Origin: Nitrospira sp. bin75
GTDB lineage: Bacteria; Nitrospirota; Nitrospiria; Nitrospirales; UBA8639
Assembly (NCBI GenBank): GCA_002238765.1
Contig: MPMZ01000025.1
Span: 1-39,760, forward strand
DNA: 39,760 nt
Direction: 5' to 3'
The notes beneath the pieces were generated by a model that had not been told where the DNA came from, searched no databases, and was given only the letters and a program-made list of their open reading frames with translations. Position numbers and translations under genes: made by a program. This document shows positions 16,382 to 24,279 of this stretch, piece after piece (position 1 is the stretch's first letter; the number at the start of each line of letters is the position of its first letter).

Positions 16382-18934
16382 TCACTCGTACCGTAACCCG
16401 TCGGCGATGGTGCCGCCGGTGGCCCAGCGAGCCGGAAGATACCCGGCGAGCAGCCCCGTGATTCCCGTGACGAGCACGGCTTCCAGGATGGTCTTGAAGG
16501 GAACGGCCATGTGGATGGTCCAGCCGAAGGACTGTTTGTTGATCACGCTGATCAGCAGGGTGGCCAGCAGGAGCCCGGCCAGCAACCCGAGCACCAACCC
16601 CAGCGTTCCCAGGCAGAGCGATTCGCGCACCACCAATCCCTGCACTTGCCGGCGACTGCCGCCGATCGCGCGAAACGTGGCAAACTCCCGTTGGCGTTCG
16701 ACCACGGTCGTCAGGAGCGTATTGATAATCCCCAGCAGACCGACGATCACCGTGACGATTTCCAACCCGTAGGTCAACCGGAAGGTCCGGTCGAAAATTT
16801 CAAGAATGTGCGCCCTGAGTTCCTTATTGCTGATGATCGATACCGGCAGGAGCGGGCCGAGGGCTTTTTTCAGATCGCTCCGCACGCGTTGAGCACCGGC
16901 GGCAGGATCGAGGTACACCGCCAATACCGTTGCCGTGTGATCACCCCACCATTGTTCATAGAGCGACCGGTCCAGCACGATCTTTCCTCCGTCCGTGGCA
17001 TAATCATAAAAGACGCCGGCCACGGGAAAGTCCTTCTGCCCGGCGCCGGTCGGCAACGACAACACGTCACCCGCGTTCACCCCGAGCCGGTGGGCCAACA
17101 CTTCCGACACCACCACACCCTGTTCTCGAATGGCTTGGCGAAGACGGCGGGACGAGTCGCCGTCCACGAACAGGTATCGACTCCGTTCCGCGTGAAGGGC
17201 AAGATCGCGTGCCGCGACGTAGGCCTGGGTGGAGCCCACTTGTATGCGGACCTGACGGTAGGGATCGACGGCGGCCACGCCCGGCACCGCCCCGGCGCGT
17301 TGGACCGTTTCCGGTGAAAAACGAAAGACGTTCTCATGCGGGCCGGCATCCAATCCGTCCTCATGGGGCGTCACCACCAGGTCCGCCATGAGGGTCTGGT
17401 CGATCCATCGCTCAACGGTATCCCGGAAACTCTCGATCATTACGCCGACGCCCACGACGATCGCAATGCCGACCATAAAAGCCGACAGGGTGACGCTGTT
17501 TCGACCCGAAGATCTGGCAATCTGATCCACGGCCAGGCGGGTCATGGAACCCGACGATGGTTTGAAGAAGGTCATCAGGCCCAACAAATGAATGCCCAGC
17601 GGAGAGAGCAGGGTGCATCCCAGCAGGACGCAAAACGCCGCAGCATATCCGAATACGGGAAGGCCGTTCACCGGACCGGGCAAGGCAAGCAACCCGGCCA
17701 AACCCAAGACCCCCACGGCCAGGACGGTCCACCGGCCATGATGCGGACGCGTGGTTTCATATTGCCCGGGCGCGATGGCCAACGCCGGGGTGGTCCGGCT
17801 CGCCTCCAGGCACGGGCCCAACGCCCCGATCACGGACAGCGCCATGCCCAATAAGCATCCTCCCAACAGCACGGGCAGGGTCAAGGGCAGTTCTCCCATT
17901 GTCGCGATGCCATAGAGTTCGGAAACCGTTTGCCGTTCGAGCCCGACGAGCCAATGCGCCAACCCAATGCCGAACACGGATCCCAGTCCTCCGCCGACGG
18001 TGCCTGCGATGATCGCCTCCCCCAGAAACAACAGGGCAACGTGCCCCCGAACCATGCCGATCGCCCGCAGGATGCCGATCTCCCGTCGATATTGGACCAC
18101 GGAAAATCCCACGGCGTTGTAGACCAGGAACGTGCCGACGAAGAGCCCGACCATACTGAGGGTGGTGAGGTTCAACTGAAAGGAGGTGAGCATCCGTTGC
18201 ACCTGCGCATCGCGCTGAGATGGACGATCGACCAGAACGGACGGGCCCAGACGCGCCTGCAATTCCTGAATCACGCGATCCACGGGTATGCCGGGGGACG
18301 TCACCAGATCCACCCCGTCGAGTTGGCCAAACCGTTTCAATTGCACCTGCGCGGCGGCAATATCCATGATAGCCATGGAATCCCAGCGTTGTTCATCATC
18401 GGAAAACGTCAACACCCGGCTCACGGTCGCCTCGAATTGATGCGGCCCGGCGTGAACCGTCACGGGATCGCCTCGGACCACGCCCAAGCCGGCCGCCAAC
18501 TCGTGATCCACGAAGATCGCGTCCCGGCTGAGCAGGGGATCCAGCGAGAATTCTTCCTGACCGGACGATTGCCGCACACCCGTCTCCTCACTGAGGACGT
18601 CCAACAGGTCCAGTCCCCACACCATACTGGTGCGGGTATTCCCGTGAGGCGTTTCGAGTGTGACGGATTGTGCAATATACGGGTGGACCGCTTGGACGTC
18701 CGGATGCAGGCGAATCCGTTTGATGAGGGTTTCATCGATTCGACGTTCAGCCCCTGAGAGGTGAATCGTGGCCTCTCCTACGACCTTGGTGACTGCTCGC
18801 TGAAACGATGCAAAGACGGTTTGATTCGCCAGGTAGATGGCAAGAGCGGCCGCCACCCCAACGCTGACCCCGGCCACGGTGAGCGTGGTTCTGAAAGGCC
18901 GGCTCGTCAAGTGTTTGAAAGCCAGCATCGCCAT
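16382..18934 (-). CDS. FtsX/MacB-type ABC transporter permease, two FtsX domains
   Basis: A membrane protein of about 850 residues with a first TM segment (FRTTLTVAGVSVGVAAALAIYL), a large periplasmic region, three TM helices around 270-400 and a second TM bundle. A second periplasmic domain and a final FtsX domain (three TM helices at the C-terminus) follow. The FtsX signatures YRREIGILRAIG and QREFATFRAIGG occur once in each half. This duplicated layout is found in permeases for lipoproteins or other envelope lipids, paired with LolD-like ATPases. A LolD-like ATPase lies at 21217-21930, separated by three genes. I prefer the start at 18934 (MAMLAFKHL); ATG 18928 or 18976 are alternatives, and none has a strong ribosome-binding site. 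Confidence 0.85.
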   Translation of the reverse strand: MAMLAFKHLTSRPFRTTLTVAGVSVGVAAALAIYLANQTVFASFQRAVTKVVGEATIHLSGAERRIDETLIKRIRLHPDVQAVHPYIAQSVTLETPHGNTRTSMVWGLDLLDVLSEETGVRQSSGQEEFSLDPLLSRDAIFVDHELAAGLGVVRGDPVTVHAGPHQFEATVSRVLTFSDDEQRWDSMAIMDIAAAQVQLKRFGQLDGVDLVTSPGIPVDRVIQELQARLGPSVLVDRPSQRDAQVQRMLTSFQLNLTTLSMVGLFVGTFLVYNAVGFSVVQYRREIGILRAIGMVRGHVALLFLGEAIIAGTVGGGLGSVFGIGLAHWLVGLERQTVSELYGIATMGELPLTLPVLLGGCLLGMALSVIGALGPCLEASRTTPALAIAPGQYETTRPHHGRWTVLAVGVLGLAGLLALPGPVNGLPVFGYAAAFCVLLGCTLLSPLGIHLLGLMTFFKPSSGSMTRLAVDQIARSSGRNSVTLSAFMVGIAIVVGVGVMIESFRDTVERWIDQTLMADLVVTPHEDGLDAGPHENVFRFSPETVQRAGAVPGVAAVDPYRQVRIQVGSTQAYVAARDLALHAERSRYLFVDGDSSRRLRQAIREQGVVVSEVLAHRLGVNAGDVLSLPTGAGQKDFPVAGVFYDYATDGGKIVLDRSLYEQWWGDHTATVLAVYLDPAAGAQRVRSDLKKALGPLLPVSIISNKELRAHILEIFDRTFRLTYGLEIVTVIVGLLGIINTLLTTVVERQREFATFRAIGGSRRQVQGLVVRESLCLGTLGLVLGLLAGLLLATLLISVINKQSFGWTIHMAVPFKTILEAVLVTGITGLLAGYLPARWATGGTIADGLRYE

Positions 18935-19037
18935 CAAGAATATTCGTTCCAAAAAGTGTTGCCTTCCAACATCCACTATGGTAATTTACGAGAATTTCAA
19001 TCGACGAATGCAGAGCTGAAACACGCGGGAGTTTCTT

Positions 19038-19328
19038 ATGGCCAAAGTCAAACCGGCTTCTCGAGAGAGCAAAGCCAACTCGAAAGAAAAGGCCGCAGAA
19101 GTTCTCTCGCTGACCGCCCGTCAAAAGGAAATTCTTCGCCTCGTGGCCCAGGGTCACACGAATCGGGAAATCGGTGAACAACTGAATATCAGCGTCCGGA
19201 CGGTTGAAGTCCACCGGTTTAATCTGATGCGACGACTCCGCGTGCAAAACGTGGCCCAACTGCTCAGGCAGGCGATCCTCCTACGGCTTATCCCGAAGAG
19301 TACCATCCCCACCGGCAAAGCCCTCTGA
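19038..19328 (+). CDS. Orphan LuxR/GerE-type HTH regulator (no sensory domain)
   Basis: A 96-residue protein that is almost only a LuxR C-terminal HTH: LTARQKEILRLVAQGHTNREIG, then ISVRTVEVHRFNLMRRL (residues about 24-75). A short Lys/Ser-rich N-terminus of about 22 residues replaces the receiver or ligand domain normally present. A GGGAG precedes the ATG. It is divergent from the FtsX-type permease (about 100-nt shared upstream region) and converges on dmeF, overlapping its 3' end by 48 nt. It may control one of these neighbours, but no operator is recognisable. Confidence 0.85.
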   Translation: MAKVKPASRESKANSKEKAAEVLSLTARQKEILRLVAQGHTNREIGEQLNISVRTVEVHRFNLMRRLRVQNVAQLLRQAILLRLIPKSTIPTGKAL

Positions 19329-20264
19329 ACTGATTGCTCCTCCATCCGGCGTGTTGTTCAGACACGTATGGACCTCGACGGCAATGTGAACCAAACCAAG
19401 GTTTTTCTGAATACGCTCTTTGTATTGCCGGGGCGTCGCGGGATCGTGAGCCACAATGGCGATGACTGCGGAATAGATATTCGGACCGATCGACCACAGA
19501 TGGAGGTCGGTAACCCGACTGTCTTCATCCTGTTCGATACTGTTCCTGATCCCATCCCGGATGCTTTTCGGACCTTGCTTGTCGAGCAAAATTCCGCTGG
19601 TGCTTCGCAGCAAGCCGAGTGACCAACTGGACACGAGGATGGCACCGACAATGCCAACCACCGGATCCATCCACAGCAAGCCCAGGTATTTCGCACAGAG
19701 CAATGCCACGATGGCCAGAAGGGACGTGAGCGCATCCGCCAACACGTGCAGATAGGCGGCCTTCAGGTTGTGGTCGTGGTGGTGGTGATCGTGGTGATCC
19801 CGATGGTCGTCCACCCGGAGGATGAAGACGCTGGCGCCGTTGACCGCCAACCCGAGAATGGCCACGAGAATGGCTTGATCGACGATGATCGCCACCGGGT
19901 GCAGAAGGCGGCCCACGCTCTCCCAGGCCATCAGGAGGGCGAACAGGGCCAGCAGGACCGCACCGGTGAACCCTCCCAGGGCGTTGACCTTGCCGGCGCC
20001 GAAACTGAAATCCTCGTCGTATGCGTGGCGGCGCGCATAGACATAGGCGAAGACATTGAGGCTGAGGGCCCCGGCATGCGACGCCATGTGCAGGCCGTCG
20101 GCCAATAACGCCATGGATCCCGTCAGGATTCCCGCGATGATCTCCACGACCATCATGGTGCCGGTGACGGCAATGACGATCAGCGTCCGCCGCTCCCCCG
20201 GACGTTTCAACTCCTGTCCGAACGTGTGACTGTGCTGCCAGGCATGAAGGTCGTCGGCATGCAT
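19281..20264 (-). CDS. dmeF: CDF-family Co2+/Ni2+ exporter DmeF
   Basis: A 327-residue cation diffusion facilitator with six TM helices. The start MHADDLHAWQHSHTFG and the TM2 motif ADGLHMASHAGAL (HxxxH instead of the HxxxD of zinc exporters) followed by FAYVYARRHAYDEDFSFGAGK match DmeF proteins, which export Co2+ and Ni2+. A His-rich cytoplasmic loop (HRDHHDHHHHDH) precedes TM5, which holds HVLADALTS. The C-terminal cytoplasmic domain has VTDLHLWSIGPN. The last 48 nt overlap the convergent LuxR-type gene. No RcnR-type repressor is seen next to it. Confidence 0.88.
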   Translation of the reverse strand: MHADDLHAWQHSHTFGQELKRPGERRTLIVIAVTGTMMVVEIIAGILTGSMALLADGLHMASHAGALSLNVFAYVYARRHAYDEDFSFGAGKVNALGGFTGAVLLALFALLMAWESVGRLLHPVAIIVDQAILVAILGLAVNGASVFILRVDDHRDHHDHHHHDHNLKAAYLHVLADALTSLLAIVALLCAKYLGLLWMDPVVGIVGAILVSSWSLGLLRSTSGILLDKQGPKSIRDGIRNSIEQDEDSRVTDLHLWSIGPNIYSAVIAIVAHDPATPRQYKERIQKNLGLVHIAVEVHTCLNNTPDGGAISSEGFAGGDGTLRDKP

Positions 20265-20288
20265 GCTTCCGTCTTTCCCGTGGCCGCC

Positions 20289-21215
20289 TCAGAGTTCCTG
20301 TAACTTGCCACGACAGTCCGAGAGAGAGGCGTAGCCTTTTCGTTGCAAGAGTTCGCCGAGTTCCTGTTCCAGCCGTTGAAACACGCCGACCCCTTCGTCA
20401 ACGAGGGCCGTTCCGATTTGCACGGCGGACGCCCCGCATAACACGTGTTCGAACACGTCCGTGCCCGAGACGATCCCCCCGGTCCCGATGATGGGCATCC
20501 GGCCGTCAAACAACTTCCAGAAGGCCCGCACGTTGGCCAGAGCCACGGGCTTGATCATCGCGCCTCCCAGGCCGCCAAATCCGCCTTTGGGCTTGATCGC
20601 CACGCGTTCCTCGTCCGGGTCCACCACCAATCCGTTTCCCACGGAATTGATGACCGACAGAAAGTCGACGCCGACGTCTTGCAACGTCCGGGCCGCGGCC
20701 TCATGGTGCACCGGATCAAAATACGGAGGCAGCTTGACGCCCATCGGCACGGTAACGATTTCTTTCAATTCCAGGAGTAACGAGCGTGAAGCCTCCACGT
20801 CATAACCGATCTGCGGCTTTCCCTGGATGTTCGGGCAGGAGAGGTTGACTTCGATGAGATCGGGAGCAACGGCTGTGATCGCCCGGGCCGCCTCCAGAAA
20901 ATCCGGCGGGCTGAGCCCGGCGATGCTTGCAACTACGGGTTTCCCGAATTCTCGTAGGGTCGGAATGATGTCGGCGTAGGCGGGATAGCCGAGATTGGGC
21001 AGCCCCATGGAATTGATGGAGCCACCGGGAAAGCTGTAATACCGGGGCTCCGGGTTGCCTTGCCGGAACGCCGGCGTCATGGACTTGGTGACGATCGCCC
21101 CGCTCCGGCACCCGCCCAGGGCTTCCAGTTCTTCCCGGGTCACGCACAAGGCCCCCGAGGCATTCATCAGGCAGGATGAGAAGCGTACGTTGGCGATCGT
21201 GGTCGAAAGATCCAT
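20289..21215 (-). CDS. pyrD: Dihydroorotate dehydrogenase, class 1A-like
   Basis: A 308-residue FMN enzyme of pyrimidine synthesis that oxidises dihydroorotate to orotate. NLSCPNIQGKPQ carries the catalytic Cys at residue 127, and GKPQ following CPN is the class 1A (soluble, fumarate-using) signature. FMN-binding segments such as GTGGIVSGTDVFEHVLCGA are intact. The ATG at 21215 directly follows GAGGTGAG and begins MDLSTTIANVRF. The stop of the upstream ABC ATPase (21217) is one base away, so the two are co-transcribed although functionally unrelated. No electron-transfer subunit PyrK is nearby, which fits class 1A. Confidence 0.9.
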   Translation of the reverse strand: MDLSTTIANVRFSSCLMNASGALCVTREELEALGGCRSGAIVTKSMTPAFRQGNPEPRYYSFPGGSINSMGLPNLGYPAYADIIPTLREFGKPVVASIAGLSPPDFLEAARAITAVAPDLIEVNLSCPNIQGKPQIGYDVEASRSLLLELKEIVTVPMGVKLPPYFDPVHHEAAARTLQDVGVDFLSVINSVGNGLVVDPDEERVAIKPKGGFGGLGGAMIKPVALANVRAFWKLFDGRMPIIGTGGIVSGTDVFEHVLCGASAVQIGTALVDEGVGVFQRLEQELGELLQRKGYASLSDCRGKLQEL

Positions 21216-21216
21216 C

Positions 21217-21930
21217 TCACCTCGTTGCCGGGATACGGGCAACCGGATGCAGCCGCCCGGCGTCCAGTTCGTACACGTGATCGCCGACGCGCGCGGCCGA
21301 TTCCGAATGGGTCACGAAGATGACGGTTTGGGATGCGTCATGGGACACGCGCCGGATCAGCGCCACGATCTCTTTGGCGGTGTGCGAGTCGAGATTACCC
21401 GTGGGCTCGTCCGCCAACAGGAGGCGCGGTTGATGGACGAGGGCGCGAGCCAAGGCCACGCGTTGTTGTTCGCCTCCGGATAATTCCCAGGGCCGATGCC
21501 CGGCCCGATGTTGAACCCCCACCCGCTCGAGCGTCTCCCCGACGCGTTGCCGGATGAAGGCCGAAGACGTCTTCTGAAGCCGTAGCGGCAACCCGACGTT
21601 TTCGGCGGCCGTCAACCCTGGCACCAAATGAAACGCCTGAAAGACCATGCCGATCGTCTCCCGTCGATACCTGGTCCACTCCGCGTCGGAAAATTGGTGA
21701 GCCGGGTGGTCATCGAGACGAATGGCACCGGAGGTCACGGTGTCGAGACCCGCGACCAGATTCAGAAGCGTGCTTTTCCCGCTTCCACTCGGGCCCATGA
21801 TCACACAAAATTCTCCCGAGGCCACGTGGAGGTCCGCGTCCTGAAGCACGGACACCGTGACGCTTCCCCGTTCATAGACTTTGCAGACGTGATCCAAGGT
21901 GACCGTCGACACCGATACCCCTCTCGACAC
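21217..21930 (-). CDS. ABC transporter ATP-binding protein, LolD/MacB-like
   Basis: A 237-residue ABC ATPase: Walker A GPSGSGKST near residue 44, signature LSGGEQQRVALARAL near 145, Walker B LLLADEPTGNLD near 165 and H-loop THSE near 200. FQAFHLVPGLTAAENVGLPL is typical of the LolD/MacB/FtsE group that pairs with FtsX-type permeases. The obvious partner in the window is the double-FtsX permease at 16382-18934. The pair probably moves lipoproteins, lipids or peptides at the inner membrane, driven by ATP; the substrate is unknown. Start candidates within the first seven codons include the ATG at 21930. Confidence 0.9.
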   Translation of the reverse strand: MSRGVSVSTVTLDHVCKVYERGSVTVSVLQDADLHVASGEFCVIMGPSGSGKSTLLNLVAGLDTVTSGAIRLDDHPAHQFSDAEWTRYRRETIGMVFQAFHLVPGLTAAENVGLPLRLQKTSSAFIRQRVGETLERVGVQHRAGHRPWELSGGEQQRVALARALVHQPRLLLADEPTGNLDSHTAKEIVALIRRVSHDASQTVIFVTHSESAARVGDHVYELDAGRLHPVARIPATR

Positions 21931-22070
21931 GTCGAGCGTGTACAGGCGGCCTTGTCATGACGACTCCCTATAGCACATGATGGAAACGTCCAACAACACG
22001 AGTTGACGGGGTGCGCGGTATTCCCCGGGATGTTCCCGGGATTGGCGCTCACTCCCCGGGCATGGGAACC

Positions 22071-22811
22071 ATGACCTCCCGATTGCTTCGACGATTCCTC
22101 CACACCGTGTTTCCCATGAATTGTCGGACGTGCGACCATGCCCTCGACGACGATCCCATTCCTTTTTTTTGTCAACGCTGCTGGAACGATATAACGCCGA
22201 TCCCTTTGCCGAGTTGCCCGCGCTGTGCGCATCCCTTTCCTTCTCCGCACGCGCTGTCTCATAGTCCCGAACACGTATGCGGCTCCTGTCGAAAGCACCC
22301 GCCGGCCTATAACCGGGCCTGGACGCCGTATGCCTATCAATCTCCATTGAAGGAGGCCATCGGGTTGGTGAAGTACCGCGGCAAGACTCAATTGGCGCCG
22401 GCACTCGCTCGACTGATCACCCAAACCACCCCCGCGCCGGTGAACGTCGAGGCGATGATCGCCGTCCCGTTGCACCCCGATCGACTCCGGGAACGGGAAT
22501 TCAATCAGGCGCTCCTGTTAGCCTACCATTTGGGCAAACGATGGAATCTTCCCGTGCTCACCGGCGTCCTCAGGCGGACCAAACCCACCGCTCCCCAAAC
22601 GTCCCTCACGCGACGCGAGCGATTGAGAAATCTTCGAAAATGCTTTGCCGTGACGGCCCCTGCGGCCGTTGAGGGGAAAAGCCTCTTGCTCGTGGATGAC
22701 GTGTTCACCACGGGAACCACGGTCAATGAATGCGCCAAAACGTTGAGAAAAGCCGGCGCGCAGGCCGTCTACGTGCAGACCTTGGCCAGGATGATCGCCA
22801 ATGAACATTGA
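22071..22811 (+). CDS. comF: ComF-family phosphoribosyltransferase-like protein
   Basis: A protein of about 246 residues. The N-terminus has paired CxxC zinc-finger motifs (CRTC near residue 17, CQRC, CPRC, CGSC). The C-terminal half is a type I phosphoribosyltransferase fold with the PRPP loop LLLVDDVFTTGTTVNEC near 205. ComF proteins are linked to DNA uptake and repair in transforming species, though many carriers are not known to be competent. The start is uncertain: ATG 22071 and ATG 22062 are both possible, and GTG 22011 lies among CCCGGG repeats. It is divergent from the ABC ATPase. Confidence 0.85.
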   Translation: MTSRLLRRFLHTVFPMNCRTCDHALDDDPIPFFCQRCWNDITPIPLPSCPRCAHPFPSPHALSHSPEHVCGSCRKHPPAYNRAWTPYAYQSPLKEAIGLVKYRGKTQLAPALARLITQTTPAPVNVEAMIAVPLHPDRLREREFNQALLLAYHLGKRWNLPVLTGVLRRTKPTAPQTSLTRRERLRNLRKCFAVTAPAAVEGKSLLLVDDVFTTGTTVNECAKTLRKAGAQAVYVQTLARMIANEH

Positions 22812-22831
22812 GCCGGCGCGAAAAGAACCTC

Positions 22832-22860
22832 TTGACTTCATAGATGGTTTTCTCTAGTCT
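22832..22860 (+). promoter_or_regulatory. Candidate promoter of mraZ
   Basis: TTGACT at 22832-22837 is followed after 17 nt by TAGTCT at 22855-22860, about 50 nt before the mraZ ATG. The -35 box is good and the -10 weak. No TGGG-type MraZ direct repeats were obvious in the leader. Confidence 0.45.
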
Positions 22861-22910
22861 AAACACCTGAGAGCCGTGTGCGGAACGGGTCTCTGCAAAG
22901 GAAGAACAGC

Positions 22911-23351
22911 ATGTTTGCCGGACAATATCACTGTAAACTGGACGAAAAAGGTCGCTTCATCGTTCCGACTCCCTTGCGCGAGCAGTTGGAGTCGGAGGGA
23001 GACCGCGTCATTTTCGTCAAGGGACAAGACCTTCCGTTGTCCGCCTACTCGGTGCAGGAATGGGAAAAAGTCCTCGCGCGCGTCAAAGACACGTTCAATG
23101 AGGATCAAAGCCGGCTCTTCATGCATGTCGTCGTGGCTGAAGCCGCGACTTCTGAAATCGACAAGACGGGCAGAGTCCTCATTCCCGGACGGCTGAGAAA
23201 AGCCATCCCGTTGGAAGACGACATGGAAGTCGTGCTGGTGGGCATGTTTCACCGGCTGGAAATCTGGAATCCTTCCGAATGGCGACGCTATCTCATGAAG
23301 CAGGATGAGCAATTGGAAGAAAACATCGGGAAAATGCTCGACCTGCTGTAG
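22911..23351 (+). CDS. mraZ: MraZ transcriptional regulator, outside a dcw cluster
   Basis: A 147-residue protein with two AbrB-like repeats: MFAGQYHCKLDEKGRFIVP at the N-terminus and TSEIDKTGRVLIPGRLRK near 80. AAAGGAAG precedes the ATG at 22911 at good spacing. MraZ normally opens the division and cell-wall cluster and represses it, followed by rsmH. Here neither rsmH nor any division gene follows; a RusA-like gene does. The dcw cluster must be elsewhere, or this is a second copy. Confidence 0.93.
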   Translation: MFAGQYHCKLDEKGRFIVPTPLREQLESEGDRVIFVKGQDLPLSAYSVQEWEKVLARVKDTFNEDQSRLFMHVVVAEAATSEIDKTGRVLIPGRLRKAIPLEDDMEVVLVGMFHRLEIWNPSEWRRYLMKQDEQLEENIGKMLDLL

Positions 23352-23417
23352 AGCCCCGATGCCCATACGTCCCAAACGTCCGAACGAAACTCCATAAACC
23401 CCCTGCGAACCTGACCC

Positions 23418-24170
23418 GTGCCCTCATCGGATCGACCGGGAAGCCTTCCTCAAGACGTTTTGAAAAACAGTCGCGGGAGAACAACCAGGGCGCCCGGCGT
23501 CGCCATCGCCCAATTTGCACGGGACACCGCCATTGACGCTTCATCCGGATCTCGCAGGAAACCCAAGTGGCCTCGCCTCTCCACCGAAGCCTTCGTGCAT
23601 GCCACGCATTTCTCCCTGACCGACGACGCCCTGTCGATCACCCTGCCCATTCCGCCAAGCATCAACCGGCAATATGCCACGGTCAACGGACGCCGCGTGT
23701 TGTCGGCAACGGGGCGTCGCTACAAAGGGACGGTCGGACAATTGCTCATGACTGCCGGCTCTTCCTCCGAGTGGCACGCTTTTTTGCGGAAGGCCCGGGA
23801 ACACGGCTTGGCCCTGACGATCCGTTTTCACTTTCCGACACTGTTACGGCGGGATCTTGACGGCGGGCTTAAAATTGCGCAAGACGCCTTATGTGAAGCC
23901 ATGAGCCTCAATGACAATCGCATTATGGAAATCCATCTCTATAAAACTCTGGACCGGGACAATCCCCGGCTCGAATGTACCCTGGCCCTGACGAGTCCCC
24001 TGAGCAAGTCCTCTACCCCACCCCGCATTCCCTCTTCGGAAATGCGCCCACTTACAAGAGAGAGGGACGATCGGACTCTACCCCACCTGCCCTCCCCTTA
24101 CAAAGGGAAGGAAGAGGACCGGCATGCCTTCCTATCCCCCGCCTTTGTAAGGAGGAGCAAGGGGAGGTAG
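23418..24170 (+). CDS. RusA-like Holliday junction resolvase with repeat-derived tail
   Basis: The core (about residues 70-200) matches RusA-family endonucleases: ITLPIPPSINRQY, then RRDLDGGLKIAQDALCEA and NDNRIMEIHLYK, which hold the conserved Asp/Lys metal site. RusA dimers cut four-way junctions; the genes are often phage-derived. The region upstream of residue 60 has no recognisable motif and the GTG at 23418 has no clear ribosome-binding site, so the true start may be later. After residue 195 the C-terminus runs into Pro/Ser/Arg-rich sequence encoded by dispersed repeats (24040-24175), which probably extended the gene. Confidence 0.7.
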   Translation: MPSSDRPGSLPQDVLKNSRGRTTRAPGVAIAQFARDTAIDASSGSRRKPKWPRLSTEAFVHATHFSLTDDALSITLPIPPSINRQYATVNGRRVLSATGRRYKGTVGQLLMTAGSSSEWHAFLRKAREHGLALTIRFHFPTLLRRDLDGGLKIAQDALCEAMSLNDNRIMEIHLYKTLDRDNPRLECTLALTSPLSKSSTPPRIPSSEMRPLTRERDDRTLPHLPSPYKGKEEDRHAFLSPAFVRRSKGR

Positions 24171-24175
24171 AGGCA
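24040..24175. repeat. Cluster of GC-rich inverted repeat units
   Basis: Several related units occur within about 135 nt: CTTACAAGAGAGAGGG, then CCCTCCCCTTACAAAGGGAAGG, and the inverted CCTTTGTAAGGAGGAGCAAG. The units can fold into stem-loops and overlap the 3' end of the RusA-like gene. They are the same broad class of dispersed palindromes seen inside mod, but a distinct sequence family. Confidence 0.6.
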
Positions 24176-24279
24176 TTCGTCTTTCCCCCTCCCTTGCATT
24201 TCGTACGTTCTCCTTGGTATGCAGATGGCCACACCGTCAGGACGGCGCGTCCTGACTTTCAGAATGGAGCACACTGGGC

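Noticed and set aside
17930-18757. Plus-strand frame of 275 codons opposite the FtsX permease
   Set aside because: Antisense to a well-supported gene; composition is His/Gln/Arg-rich with no domain.
22021-22065. Three CCCGGG sites upstream of comF as an operator
   Set aside because: Short GC palindromes are frequent at this composition and the spacing is irregular; no evidence for a binding protein.
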